The translations under genes and the position numbers were made by a program. From assembly GCF_014698995.1 (NCBI RefSeq), contig NZ_JACWZZ010000004.1, positions 186,001-250,000 on the forward strand: a stretch of 64,000 bases of DNA, in the 5' to 3' direction. The notes below the pieces were generated by a model. It saw only the letters and a list, made by a program, of their open reading frames with translations. It was not told where the DNA came from and did no database searches. Source of the stretch: Hymenobacter duratus. GTDB taxonomy: Bacteria > Bacteroidota > Bacteroidia > Cytophagales > Hymenobacteraceae. Of this stretch, positions 17,666 to 26,008 are shown one piece after another (the first letter of the stretch is position 1; the number at the start of each line of letters is the position of its first letter).

Positions 17666-18170
17666 CTCCTTTCCCCGCTGTTAGCACCTCAAAATGCGGC
17701 CGGTCCTTGAACGTCACCCAGTCGCCGCCCCACACCACCCGTGCGTCGGCCGCTTTCATCAGCCGCGCAAACTTCGAGAGCAGCAGCCCCGACCACGACA
17801 CCGACCCATCGGCCAGCTGAAACGCCACGTCAATAGCAGGAGTGGGAGGGCCCTGGTTGTGCTTCGAGTCGCCCCCTCGTTTGTACGTCACAATAAGTCC
17901 CGGTTTGCTGCGCCCCAGCGCGAACAGCTCGTTCTGCCGCTCCGATGAACGGTAGCACTCCGTGATAATGGGCCGCCCCGTTAGCCGCAGCACCGGGTCG
18001 CCCTGCCACCGATTGAGCGCCTGCCGGTAAGCTGCCGCCAGATACGGTACTGCCTGATTGAGCCGCTGTGCCTGGGCAGCCAACTGTTTTACCGTAAGTC
18101 GGGGCGGTTGATCCAAGCGCCCAGATAGTACACGTGGCATAAAGGGTGCAGTAAAAAGGTGTAACTGCAA
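17649..18170 (-). CDS. M15-family peptidoglycan peptidase (phage endolysin type)
   Basis: The protein has up to 173 residues; an alternative ATG at 18140 (MPRVLSG) gives 163. The zinc site of VanY/CwlK-like M15 enzymes is visible: SKHNQGPPTPAIDVAF supplies the first His and the Asp, and DRPHFEVL supplies the second His, with ITECYRSSERQNELFALG upstream as the conserved substrate-binding part. It should cut the stem peptide of peptidoglycan. There is no signal peptide, as expected for a holin-released endolysin. It is the first gene of the lysis group. Confidence 0.85.
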   Translation of the reverse strand: MQLHLFTAPFMPRVLSGRLDQPPRLTVKQLAAQAQRLNQAVPYLAAAYRQALNRWQGDPVLRLTGRPIITECYRSSERQNELFALGRSKPGLIVTYKRGGDSKHNQGPPTPAIDVAFQLADGSVSWSGLLLSKFARLMKAADARVVWGGDWVTFKDRPHFEVLTAGKGGDKRG

Positions 18171-18850
18171 AGATGTATGATTTACACTATTATGTAATAT
18201 ATGAATGCAGAATATGTAAGCGTGTAAATTGACTTATTTCAGGTGGGCGCTGCCTACGGCCCAGGCTGTCCAGGGCTCCGCTGCGCTCCGGTGCTTTGCA
18301 CCCGCTCCTTCGTCGCAGCCCTTCCCATCCCTAGCGCATTCCGGTCGATTCTAAGGTTGCCTTCTGCTCCAATGTCGTTCCACGCTCCGCCCCAGGGCCC
18401 GAAAAGGGCCCCCGGCCTCCGCTCACCAAAACCACCCGCCCCGGCCCGCCTCCTGCTGGTCGGCCAGCCTCTACCCACCCATCCCCACGAGCACCCCGGC
18501 GCCCGTCCACTGCATCACAGTGGCTACAGCGGCTTCGCAGACGACGGGCAAAGAGTCTGGTGCACACCAGCCCGCCGCGTCAGGCTTCACACATTGAAGG
18601 ACGTTTCGCACGGCGGCTTTCATGCCCAGCCTTCCGTTGGTCGGCCAGTCATTGGCCTCGGCCCTGCAGCGTAGAGGCGGCTTGCAGCGGCAACAGCGGC
18701 TTGCTGCAGCAGGGCCTCATAAGGTGCCCTCCGGGCGGTGTTTTCTGGGGGCGGCCCCCCCAGCCCCCCCGGACATTTAGTGGCAGTAGGTGTGCTGCTC
18801 CGGCCCGCCATGGCCCCGGCGGCCCACCACCGGCAGCCGGACAGGTGTTA
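18171..18850. other. 680-base stretch without a supported gene
   Basis: The first 70 bases are AT-rich and probably hold the promoter of the minus-strand lysis genes. The rest is very GC-rich, with open frames on both strands but no start, codon pattern or motif that favours one. A run of seven C follows GGGGGCGG near 18,750. It may be a decayed gene or a phage control region. Confidence 0.4.
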
Positions 18851-19255
18851 TCATAGCCCCAGCCCGCCCGGCACCTGGGTGCTGCTGGGTGCGGGCTTGT
18901 GCAGCCACTCCAGTTGCTTGCCCAGCCGGGCCGCTTTGCGGGCGGCGTCCAGCGTGCCCCTGCTTTTCCCGTCCCAGCACACCAGCACTATATCAGCAGT
19001 GGCCACTATGGCGGCGTTGCGCACCAGTGGGGCGGCAGTTCCGTGGGCAGCATAGTCCGGCCGGTACTCGGTCAGCGGCACCTGGTTGCGCATAGCCCAG
19101 CCGGCCGCTAGCCCATCTATGCCCCGCGCCCCGCCGCTTACCACCGCCGCCACTTCACCGGCTCCGTGCAGCGCGTCCAGTCGCTTCAGCAGCGCCGGGC
19201 AGTGCGTCAGGCCACGGCTACCTACTACACCCACTGTTTTTAGCATATTTTCCAT
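18851..19255 (-). CDS. SLOG/YspA-like nucleotide-binding protein (DUF2493-like)
   Basis: Start ATG at 19255 or, with equal support, 19246 (MLKTVGVVGSRG), about 131-134 residues. GVVGSRGLTH and VVSGGARGIDGLAAGWA are the two glycine-rich loops of the DprA/SLOG Rossmann-like fold, and ADIVLVCWDGKSRGT is the third strand region. Such proteins bind nucleotides or nucleotide-derived ligands. Small SLOG proteins are frequent in phages and in signalling-type defence systems. It is divergent from the early plus-strand genes and shares an operator-like region with them. Confidence 0.72.
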   Translation of the reverse strand: MENMLKTVGVVGSRGLTHCPALLKRLDALHGAGEVAAVVSGGARGIDGLAAGWAMRNQVPLTEYRPDYAAHGTAAPLVRNAAIVATADIVLVCWDGKSRGTLDAARKAARLGKQLEWLHKPAPSSTQVPGGLGL

Positions 19256-19284
19256 ATATAAATATAATACATATTTCCGTAATT

Positions 19285-19326
19285 CTGTAAAAATATACCT
19301 ACTCTTTTCTTTGTATATATTTACAG
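19285..19326. promoter_or_regulatory. Operator-like inverted repeat between divergent phage-like genes
   Basis: CTGTAAAAATATAC (19285-19298) is the inverse of GTATATATTTACAG (19313-19326) with one mismatch in 14 and a 14-bp spacer. TTTCCGTA words flank the repeat on both sides, at about 19274 and 19328. It sits in an AT-rich island in otherwise GC-rich DNA, between the SLOG gene and the plus-strand early genes. A dimeric repressor or activator site for both promoters is inferred. Confidence 0.55.
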
Positions 19327-19438
19327 TTTTCCGTATACTTGTATAGTAGTTCGGGAGAGGCCCGGACGCCTTGCGCCCGCGGCGCGTGTTGGGCCCGGCC
19401 CGCACTGCAGCGCACCCCACGCCTAACATCTACAGGCT

Positions 19439-19795
19439 ATGCTCACCCCCCTGCAGTTCTCGCAGCTCGTTTCCGCCGCTTGGTGCGGCCCGGCCGTGGC
19501 CCATCATGCTAGCATCCAGGTCTACGCTGCCGCTTGCGGCTACCAGGCCACCCAGTACCAGGTTTCCTACCACACCAGCCAGGGCGTTTGTCATTACGCC
19601 GCCCAAGCGTGCCCGTTTCAGGCCGTAGCCGCCGCTGTGGCCGCTGCCGCGGCTGCCGGCGTTCCGGTCAGCCGCCACCACGCTCAGCGCATCATTAGCC
19701 GCACGGCCGCTGCTCTGTGCGGGGTGCAGCTCACCCGTCCCGGCTTTGCCTGCCGGGCGCGTCGCCACCAGGTAGTTCGCCGCCTTCATGCGTAG
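19439..19795 (+). CDS. Small Ala/His-rich protein, first early gene
   Basis: The protein has 118 residues. It is rich in Ala, His, Gln and Cys (HHASIQVYAAACGYQATQY), with an alanine run at about 62-72. The third-codon bias supports coding. No domain is recognised. Its stop overlaps the next start (ATGCGTAG), showing translational coupling. Confidence 0.55.
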   Translation: MLTPLQFSQLVSAAWCGPAVAHHASIQVYAAACGYQATQYQVSYHTSQGVCHYAAQACPFQAVAAAVAAAAAAGVPVSRHHAQRIISRTAAALCGVQLTRPGFACRARRHQVVRRLHA

Positions 19796-20102
19796 CCAGG
19801 CCACCACTGTAGCGCCTGCCCCGGCTGGGGCGGGCAGCTACTCCCGCCGGCACTGCTTTCCGGAGCGTGAGCTAGCGGTGTCACTGTTCGGCGGGCTTCG
19901 GCAAGTGCTGGCGGCCGTGTCCTACTATGTGCAGTGGGTTTCGGCCGATGAGTTCAGCTGGTCCAGTCGCCGGCAGCCCCACGTACGGCTGCGCGGCGTG
20001 TACTGCCTGCGCACCGGCCGCCCGCTGTATGTGGGCAGCGCCCAGGAGCAGGAGCTAACTGAGCAGTTGGAGGCGCTACTATTTGAGGAAGGCCAGCCAT
20101 GA
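19788..20102 (+). CDS. Small hypothetical protein of the early operon
   Basis: The protein has 104 residues. The C-terminal two-thirds (VRLRGVYCLRTGRPLYVGSAQEQELTEQLEALLFEE) has a beta-then-helix pattern. It overlaps the upstream gene by 8 bases and the downstream gene by 4. Function unknown. Confidence 0.55.
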   Translation: MRSQATTVAPAPAGAGSYSRRHCFPERELAVSLFGGLRQVLAAVSYYVQWVSADEFSWSSRRQPHVRLRGVYCLRTGRPLYVGSAQEQELTEQLEALLFEEGQP

Positions 20103-20317
20103 GCCTAGGCCCCGCAACGCAGGCAGGCCGCTGGTATGCGGCCTGCCTCTACGCCGCCGGCCCCGGTTGGGCCGTGGTGCACGACGTGCCTCAGCACGGT
20201 ACCATGCCCGGCCGCGCCGGCCTCTACCAGATGCAAGCAGCGCCCGGCCGCCATACCACACAGGAAGCCGCTACGGCTGCTGCCGCGGCCCTAAACAAGC
20301 CCGAACCCTGCCGCTGA
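20099..20317 (+). CDS. Small hypothetical protein of the early operon
   Basis: The protein has 72 residues, with an ATGA overlap with the preceding stop. GRWYAACLYAAGPGWAVVHDVPQHGTMPGRAGLYQM suggests a small beta domain. The family is not recognised; coding is supported by coupling and codon bias. Confidence 0.5.
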   Translation: MSLGPATQAGRWYAACLYAAGPGWAVVHDVPQHGTMPGRAGLYQMQAAPGRHTTQEAATAAAAALNKPEPCR

Positions 20318-20414
20318 GCGCGCACTGCGACGAGTACCACCCGCACCCTCAGGACTTGAAATAAGCTATTCACCGGCCCGCGCCCACCCGGCGTGGGCCT
20401 CAATACCTCACCTC

Positions 20415-20729
20415 ATGCCCGCCACCGCTACCACATACCAGCCCCATCTGCTCGACCCGCACAGCGCCGAGCCGCAACCCATCCACCCGGCCAACGGCCG
20501 CAGCTTCAAGCTGGCCGAACTCTACCGGCTGCTCGACTGCCAGACGGTGGACGTAGTGCGCCTCACGCCCGAGCTGATTCTCATCATCGACGACGAAGGC
20601 AAGTTCCGCCAGCCCTGCTACCTGAATCTGCTGGCTACTTACCTGTGGTACCAGTACCAGCCCGAAGCCCGCGGCCAGGATAGCATCGTGGGCCGCGTCA
20701 TTCTCTGCCACGACAAACAGTTCCGCTAG
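20415..20729 (+). CDS. Small hypothetical protein with an acidic beta-hairpin core
   Basis: The protein has 104 residues. GRSFKLAELYRLLDCQTVDVVRLTPELILIIDDEGKF resembles small phage and mobile-element proteins of the DUF3846 kind, in which a strand with IDDEG follows a helix; the similarity is from memory. No catalytic role is known. Confidence 0.55.
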   Translation: MPATATTYQPHLLDPHSAEPQPIHPANGRSFKLAELYRLLDCQTVDVVRLTPELILIIDDEGKFRQPCYLNLLATYLWYQYQPEARGQDSIVGRVILCHDKQFR

Positions 20730-20811
20730 GCCCCGCGCCCTGCACCCACACCAGTAATCACGGCGAAGGGGCCGGCCGCCGACTGACCCCACTTTTTTAC
20801 CTCCTTCCATT

Positions 20812-21522
20812 ATGGCAACCGCCACCAAAACCCCACAAACCGCCTCAGCTGCTACCGTTACGCCCGCCACTTCGGTCGCACCCCTTACGCCTAGCCGTGC
20901 CTACCTGACGGCCACCGTGGACGAGGCCACCGGCGAAGTCACCGAATCCAGCCGCTTCCGCTACCTGCCCGGCCACCCCAAGCAGATCCGCGCCGACCTG
21001 AAAGCCGGCGTGTTCAACGTCAACGGAGAAAAGGTGCTCGGCAAAACCCTGAGCTTCATTCCAATGGCCCTGCGCATCTTCTCGGATAACATCCTCAATA
21101 TGGGCCGCAAGGTGTGGGCCGAGCTTTTTTTCGTCGACGAAATCGGGGCCGTGTGCGCCGTACTGTTCCACGGCTACAGCGTCGAAAACCTGCAGAAGCT
21201 CAACGCCAGCCTGTTCTACGACGACCTCAAGCTCACCGATGTGCTGCTCACCGTCACGCCCCAGAAGAAGCAGACCGAGAAGGACGGCAAGCCCGCTACC
21301 TACTTCATTGCCGAGTTCAGCTACATACCCGCCGACCTAGCCGAAGTGCAGGCCCGCCAGGAATTCACCCAGGACCACGACATCTACCGCGCGGAAACCA
21401 TGACTAACACCGCCGAGCTGCGCATTTGCCAGGGCTACCGCCTGCCGGCCCGCTACACCGAGCCCCAGCCCGCTGAACTGGAAGCCGCGCCGGCTGCCAA
21501 AGCGGCGGCACTAGCTGCCTGA
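20812..21522 (+). CDS. Phage-type hypothetical protein, possible ssDNA-binding/annealing factor
   Basis: The protein has 236 residues. A low-complexity Thr/Ala N-terminus (about 1-35) precedes a folded core (FRYLPGHPKQIRADLKAGVFN, ALRIFSDNILNMGRKVWAELFFVDE), and the end is Ala/Glu/Pro-rich. It lies two genes upstream of a RecE-like exonuclease, where phages often keep a single-strand annealing or binding protein. That role is inferred from position only. Confidence 0.5.
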   Translation: MATATKTPQTASAATVTPATSVAPLTPSRAYLTATVDEATGEVTESSRFRYLPGHPKQIRADLKAGVFNVNGEKVLGKTLSFIPMALRIFSDNILNMGRKVWAELFFVDEIGAVCAVLFHGYSVENLQKLNASLFYDDLKLTDVLLTVTPQKKQTEKDGKPATYFIAEFSYIPADLAEVQARQEFTQDHDIYRAETMTNTAELRICQGYRLPARYTEPQPAELEAAPAAKAAALAA

Positions 21523-21608
21523 CCTACCGGCCCCCGACCCAGCAGCAGGAGAGGGGGCCACCCAGGCTATTGGCCATCAAAACGAATCCATGTCCCCAGT
21601 TACTCATT

Positions 21609-21854
21609 ATGTCTACTTCCCTGGATATGCCGCAGCTGGTAGTACACGAGCCTGCCCGCGACGAAACCGAAGCCACGCAATTCACCCGGCTGACTCAGCT
21701 CATTGAGGGCGTCGCACCGTTGCCTGACCTGCGCGACCTGGCCCCGGCCGTGCGCGAGCTGTTCCCGTCCCCGGATTACTTGGTTGGGTGCGGCGGCGCC
21801 CATATCTGGCTCCACCGCCAGGGGGAAGCCCAACGCCTGGCCTTCATCTGCTAG
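21609..21854 (+). CDS. Small hypothetical protein
   Basis: Start at ATG 21609 (MSTSLDMPQLVV), 81 residues. It is acidic, with a C-terminal LVGCGGAHIWLHRQGEAQRLAFIC segment that looks like a beta hairpin. It lies within the early operon between the putative DNA-binding gene and the exonuclease gene. Function unknown. Confidence 0.5.
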   Translation: MSTSLDMPQLVVHEPARDETEATQFTRLTQLIEGVAPLPDLRDLAPAVRELFPSPDYLVGCGGAHIWLHRQGEAQRLAFIC

Positions 21855-21898
21855 CTATCCTTCTAGCTTCTAACTCCCGACTTTCAGCTTCCCCCACG

Positions 21899-22594
21899 AT
21901 GTTCCATACCCTCACCGCTCACCCCGGCATCACCCAGGCCGAACACCGCGCCCTGCCCCACATCAGCAACACCGACTTGTCCAACCTTAAAAACGAGGCC
22001 CTGGGCATCACGCGCACCGGCAACCCCCAGGCGCTCATCTTCGGCGTCGCCTTCCACGAGGCGGTGCTGGAGCCGCACCTTTACCACGCCCCGCAGGACT
22101 TGCCCCCGGGTCAGCTGCGCCTGCTCGACAACCTGGCCGCCGCCGTGCGCCGCCAACGCTACTGCCGCGACCTATTATATAGAGGCACTGCCGAGGTGAC
22201 CCACACCGCCATCCACGCGGAAACTGGCCTCCCCGTTAAAATCCGCCCCGACCTGCTCGTAGTGACGCCTCGACTCGGCCGCAAGGTGCTTGTAGACTTC
22301 AAAACCACCAGCTGCCAGGATTACGCCCAGTTCGTGGCCACCATCGAAGCCTACGACTACGACCGCCAGGCCGCATTGTACACGGATGTGCTAGGCGCCG
22401 ACCGCTTTCTGATTGTGGGCGTGCAAAAGAAGGCCCCGCACGATATTTGGCTGGTAGAGCTGTCGGCCGACAACTACAGTATGGAGCAAGGCCGCAAGAA
22501 GTACCAGCGGCTGCTAAAATATTACGCTGAGCAAGGGCAGAAAGTAGTAGCTCCATTGGTTCAGCAGGTGCCGACGCGTACATGGGCCGATTAA
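21899..22594 (+). CDS. PD-(D/E)XK exonuclease, RecE/exodeoxyribonuclease VIII-like
   Basis: The protein has 231 residues. ISNTDLSNLKN and ALIFGVAFHEAVLEP match the N-terminal helix and GxxxHE motif of RecE-type PDDEXK nucleases. IRPDLLVV and VLVDFKTTSCQDY give the catalytic D...DxK. QAALYTDVLG is the helical QxxxY motif. It degrades duplex ends to make 3' single strands for annealing. It is the last gene of the plus-strand operon and is followed by a terminator. Confidence 0.82.
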   Translation: MFHTLTAHPGITQAEHRALPHISNTDLSNLKNEALGITRTGNPQALIFGVAFHEAVLEPHLYHAPQDLPPGQLRLLDNLAAAVRRQRYCRDLLYRGTAEVTHTAIHAETGLPVKIRPDLLVVTPRLGRKVLVDFKTTSCQDYAQFVATIEAYDYDRQAALYTDVLGADRFLIVGVQKKAPHDIWLVELSADNYSMEQGRKKYQRLLKYYAEQGQKVVAPLVQQVPTRTWAD

Positions 22595-22700
22595 CAACCA
22601 TTTCCACTCCCACCGCCGCCAACGGTGCTCCAGCAGCGCCACGCGCGACGGGGTCGGCCGACCCAGCCACAACGATATAGGCAACTAGCACCCCAAACAA

Positions 22701-22733
22701 AAAAGCCGGCCCCACTGTGATGGGCCGGCTTTT
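22701..22733. terminator. Bidirectional terminator
   Basis: AAAAGCCGGCCC (22701-22712) pairs with GGGCCGGCTTTT (22722-22733), giving A and T runs suited to both strands. It separates the plus-strand early operon from the minus-strand late-type genes. Confidence 0.8.
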
Positions 22734-22753
22734 ATACTGAATATGTATGCAGG

Positions 22754-23329
22754 CTATGCTGCGTTCGGGTCCCGGTATTCAGCAGCAGGAACAACAAACT
22801 GATGTTCAATGGCAACCCCTTGCCGATTGTAAATAGTAAAAGTGCCCTCAGAACCGGCCTCAAAGAAGCCGAGTTGAATGGTGGATTCCTGATTGCTATA
22901 AACAATACCCGGCGATACAGTAGGGGAGTAGTACACCAAAAAGGCCATATCATCCCTATCAGTTGAATGCACCGTAAGCTCAGCCCTAACGTACCCGATG
23001 GTAGAACCGGGGTTAGACGTCACGTTGGTAATAACGGCACGAGTAACTGATAACGTAGCTCTAGACCCAGTGGAGGCGCCGGCACCCGCCACCATCGTAG
23101 CGCCCGGCAGCTCAAACCCCAGCGTGGCCGCGTCCACGATATAAGCCCCGTCCTGTTGCAGCTGCGTGAGTGAGTTGAAGTTGCTGGTGGGCTTGAATAA
23201 TGTGTACCCATTACCCGCCCCATTGAAGCCGTAAATGGCCCGCACGTTGTTTTTCCAGGGAGCCGAGGCCAGCGCCAGCGCCGCCCCGTTGAAAAGAATA
23301 CCCGAAAGCTGTTTGCTGATAGTGCTCAT
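22754..23329 (-). CDS. Hypothetical, possible virion or surface protein
   Basis: Start at ATG 23329 (MSTISKQLSGILFNG), 191 residues. The protein is Gly/Ala/Ser/Thr-rich and beta-prone throughout, like phage structural or fibre proteins. No family is recognised. It follows two other minus-strand genes of similar character, with a hairpin in between. Confidence 0.5.
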   Translation of the reverse strand: MSTISKQLSGILFNGAALALASAPWKNNVRAIYGFNGAGNGYTLFKPTSNFNSLTQLQQDGAYIVDAATLGFELPGATMVAGAGASTGSRATLSVTRAVITNVTSNPGSTIGYVRAELTVHSTDRDDMAFLVYYSPTVSPGIVYSNQESTIQLGFFEAGSEGTFTIYNRQGVAIEHQFVVPAAEYRDPNAA

Positions 23330-23354
23330 TTTGAGAAAAAGTAAAGAGTAAAAC

Positions 23355-23390
23355 AAAAGGCCGGTCCTGGCTTACACACCCAGACCGGCC
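23355..23390 (-). terminator. Hairpin terminator on the minus strand
   Basis: GGCCGGTC (23359-23366) pairs with GACCGGCC (23383-23390). The A-run at 23355-23358 reads as a T-run at the end of a minus-strand transcript. It follows the gene at 23413-24069. Confidence 0.6.
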
Positions 23391-23412
23391 CATTCTGTTT
23401 CCAGGACAGATC

Positions 23413-24069
23413 CTAGAAGTTTACCACGGCCGCAAAGCTGCCCGTGCGGGTTACCCCACCCGTCGTGAAGCTGAACGCCTTGCCGTTGTAGCGGTCCAGG
23501 TACGCCACGCTGGCTACCTGCTGGCCACCCACGTTCACGTCCATGCTGCTTGGAGCCGAGCCGCCCTCCGCCAGCGTGTTGAAGCGCAGCACGTCCCCGG
23601 CCGAGGCTGCCAGTGTCACGCCGGAGGCGCTTTCGTCTGGGCCCGTCAAGGAGGTATTGTACATCGGAGCTGGTGGGGTGTCCACACCCGAGCCCGGACC
23701 CGTGCCAAGGTCAGGTGTTATTTCCCCAAACAACGCTTCCAGCGCCAGCACCGCGCCGCTGTTACCGTCTATCGTTAGGTTGAATAGCTGAATTTCTTCG
23801 CCGGGTGTGCTATTCCCCAGCATAGTGCCCAACTGGTCCCCGAGCCCGGATACGCGTACTTCGTGCGCTAAAAGGGTTTCAGTGCTGATATCAACCCCGT
23901 AAAGCAGGTTGATCCGGTTGATCCGGTTTCTGGCGTCCAGTGCCCCGGCAAGCGCCGCCAGCAGCGCCCCCGAATACTTGCGGAGGCGGCCATCAAAGCG
24001 GGCCCGTAGCCGCAGTGCATCCCGGGTGCGCTTGTCGGCTTGTTTCTGATAATCTGTCTTTCTAGGCAT
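23413..24069 (-). CDS. Hypothetical, possible virion-associated protein
   Basis: Start at ATG 24069 (MPRKTDYQKQADKRTRDALRL), 218 residues. A basic helical N-terminus (about 1-60) is followed by acidic and Gly/Ser-rich beta segments (GVTLAASAGDVLRFNTLAEGG). This resembles structural proteins of small Bacteroidota phages only in general character. Confidence 0.5.
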   Translation of the reverse strand: MPRKTDYQKQADKRTRDALRLRARFDGRLRKYSGALLAALAGALDARNRINRINLLYGVDISTETLLAHEVRVSGLGDQLGTMLGNSTPGEEIQLFNLTIDGNSGAVLALEALFGEITPDLGTGPGSGVDTPPAPMYNTSLTGPDESASGVTLAASAGDVLRFNTLAEGGSAPSSMDVNVGGQQVASVAYLDRYNGKAFSFTTGGVTRTGSFAAVVNF

Positions 24070-24240
24070 TGTGCTGCAGTCTGAATTGAAAAAATACAAG
24101 AAGGATGATCAGCCGAGCCGGGTGGTTTTCCGGTAGGTTGCTCCTAGCTTCTTCCTAGTCGTCTCCCGTCCGCCCCAACTGGCTTAAACACAAAACCGCC
24201 CCAACCAACGGCAGGCCAGGGCAGTTGTGCTGCTGCCCGA

Positions 24241-24876
24241 TTAGGCTACTTGCGCCTGCGAGGTCGCCGAGGCATCCGAGCCGTCGGCGCGGTAGGCGAA
24301 GGCCAAAACCATCAAATCGGCGGGTACCACGCCCATCAGCGTGTCATCATTTAATTCAATGCTCCCATCGGCCCGGGCAATGTCCTCATCCGAAGCAGCC
24401 ACCAAGCGGCCCGTAGCTTTGTTGACCACCACGGCCTTCACGCCGTCCGTTTCCAGCGCCGTGTTGCCGTTGGTGTTGTCGGCGAAGCTCACCGTTACCT
24501 TGCCCGTAACTGGGTCCAGCACAGCGCCCACGCCGGCCAGCGGCTCCACCGAGCCCCCCGACAGCACCAGCTTCGAATAGTCAATGCTGGCCACGGCCAG
24601 CGCGTCGGCCGTCGTGTTAATGAAGTTCAGCTGCACAAAACGGTTGTAAGCCGACTTTCCGCCCTGGGGCTTGAGGCCGGCCTGGGCCGCGCCACCGAAC
24701 TTGCGGAACAGGTCGGCCAGCAGCTTGAAGCGGCTGCGCGTGTTCTGCTGCGCGGGCGTGTTGCTGCTGTTGCTGGCAATTTTGGTGCGGATCTGGTTGT
24801 CACCTGCGCCGCCCGAAAAGGTCAGGTTGCCCAGGCTGCCTTTGATGTTGCCCAACGGGCTGTAAATGCGTGCCAT
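24241..24876 (-). CDS. DUF6266-like protein
   Basis: The protein has 211 residues. The N-terminus (MARIYSPLGNIKGSLGNLTFS) with the following NQIRTKI and QQNTRSRFKLLADLFRKFG is the pattern I recall for DUF6266 proteins, common in Bacteroidota mobile elements and of unknown role. A beta-rich C-terminal domain follows (VTGKVTVSFADNTNGN). It is probably co-transcribed with the thermonuclease gene upstream. Confidence 0.6.
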   Translation of the reverse strand: MARIYSPLGNIKGSLGNLTFSGGAGDNQIRTKIASNSSNTPAQQNTRSRFKLLADLFRKFGGAAQAGLKPQGGKSAYNRFVQLNFINTTADALAVASIDYSKLVLSGGSVEPLAGVGAVLDPVTGKVTVSFADNTNGNTALETDGVKAVVVNKATGRLVAASDEDIARADGSIELNDDTLMGVVPADLMVLAFAYRADGSDASATSQAQVA

Positions 24877-24924
24877 TGTAAATAAAGGAAAGAGGTGAGA
24901 AAAACGGCTGCTTCAACGGCCTTC

Positions 24925-25536
24925 CTACATCCGGGGGCAGCCGCCCCGGTTGCGCCGCTTCGTTTCTGCGTCCATGCTGCGCCATACGCGCGGCTCTATC
25001 GGCCCCGCTGGGCCGCATTGCCACAAGCCTCTGCCGGCCCGTTGCGCCTGTAGCTGCTCGGCCAGCCGGCGGGCAATGGTCCGGCTCGGCTCATAGGCCC
25101 AGGCCCAGCCCCGCACCACCAGCAGACTGTCCAGTGCCATTGTTCCAAAGGGGGAGAAGGCCGCCGGCCGTAGTCGTACCGCGGCCAGGTGCCGCCCATA
25201 CAGGTCCCGGCCCCGCACTTGCAGCCACACGTGCTGCCCCTGCAACAGGGCCCCGACCAGTGCCGTGGCCTGCCGTCCGAAGGGCTGATTTGCTTCCGGC
25301 GCGTCCACTCCCAGCAGCCGGACTCTGGCCCGCCCGCCGGCCGTGGCTACCTCGTAGGTATCGGCGTCCACCACCCGCTCTATCCGCATCAGCTGCCACA
25401 CCGGCGAGGCCGGCAGCGTTACGGTCGCCGGCGTGGGGCGCAGCAGGGCGGGGAGTCGGCTGGCGCGCACCTGGGCCTGAACCGACCAGTTACCGGTCAG
25501 CAGCATACCCGTCAGAAGTGCTTGAAAAACCTGCAT
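24925..25536 (-). CDS. Thermonuclease (SNase-like) family protein, secreted
   Basis: The protein has 203 residues. A signal peptide (MQVFQALLTGMLLTGNWSVQAQ) is followed by an OB-fold SNase: ERVVDADTYEV and VRLLGVDAPEANQPFGRQAT contain the calcium-binding Asp residues and catalytic Arg, and RDLYGRHLAAVRL holds the second Arg. It should be an exported nuclease. It opens the minus-strand group of the phage-like unit. Confidence 0.85.
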   Translation of the reverse strand: MQVFQALLTGMLLTGNWSVQAQVRASRLPALLRPTPATVTLPASPVWQLMRIERVVDADTYEVATAGGRARVRLLGVDAPEANQPFGRQATALVGALLQGQHVWLQVRGRDLYGRHLAAVRLRPAAFSPFGTMALDSLLVVRGWAWAYEPSRTIARRLAEQLQAQRAGRGLWQCGPAGPIEPRVWRSMDAETKRRNRGGCPRM

Positions 25537-25606
25537 GGCCCAAACCTAGCACCGCATCCTGGCGCTTCGTATCTTCACTTTCCGATACTACCCCACGATA
25601 CCCCGT

Positions 25607-25795
25607 ATGCCCCAGGTCTGCGTATTTCCCAAGGATGTAGCCACCCTCACCGGCCATAGCTACGACGGCGCCAAGCGCCTGCTCCAGCGCGTGCGCCGGC
25701 ATCTGGGCAAGCCTACCGGATCCTATGTATCCATCGGCGAGTTTTGCCGCTTCACTGGCCTGCCCGAGCACGAGGTAGCCGCCGCCCTGCGGTAA
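25607..25795 (+). CDS. Small helix-turn-helix-like protein
   Basis: The protein has 62 residues. FPKDVATLTGHSYDGAKRLLQRVRRHLG and YVSIGEFCRFTGLPEHEVAAAL look like two helical DNA-binding units. It is divergent from the thermonuclease gene, with which it may share a regulatory region. A small regulator or excisionase-type protein is possible. Confidence 0.55.
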   Translation: MPQVCVFPKDVATLTGHSYDGAKRLLQRVRRHLGKPTGSYVSIGEFCRFTGLPEHEVAAALR

Positions 25796-25950
25796 ATTTT
25801 CTTCAGGCCCAAGGCGGCCCTTTTTCCTGTATTACCCTATCTGTTTGACGGTGCCTGCCTTTTTACCGCTGCTGCTCATTTCCTGCTGGCCTTGCTGCCA
25901 CTGCTATTGAGTATCGCCATCAACGCCGCCGCCCCACACCCGACGACATA

Positions 25951-25987
25951 ATAATACCCCAGCCCACTGGGTGGGCTGGGGTATTAT
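25951..25987. terminator. Long perfect bidirectional terminator
   Basis: ATAATACCCCAGCCCA (25951-25966) is fully complementary to 25972-25987 around a 5-base loop. It lies between the small HTH gene and the convergent integrase gene. Confidence 0.8.
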
Positions 25988-26008
25988 AGCAGTAAATCAG
26001 ACGGTCAA

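Noticed and set aside
18243-18856. Overlapping open frames on both strands in the GC-rich gap
   Set aside because: No strand is favoured by codon bias, no start or motif stands out, and the composition alone keeps stops rare.
19430-19807. Minus-strand 125-codon frame opposite the first early gene
   Set aside because: The plus frame is translationally coupled to the next two genes by short overlaps, so the plus strand is coding.
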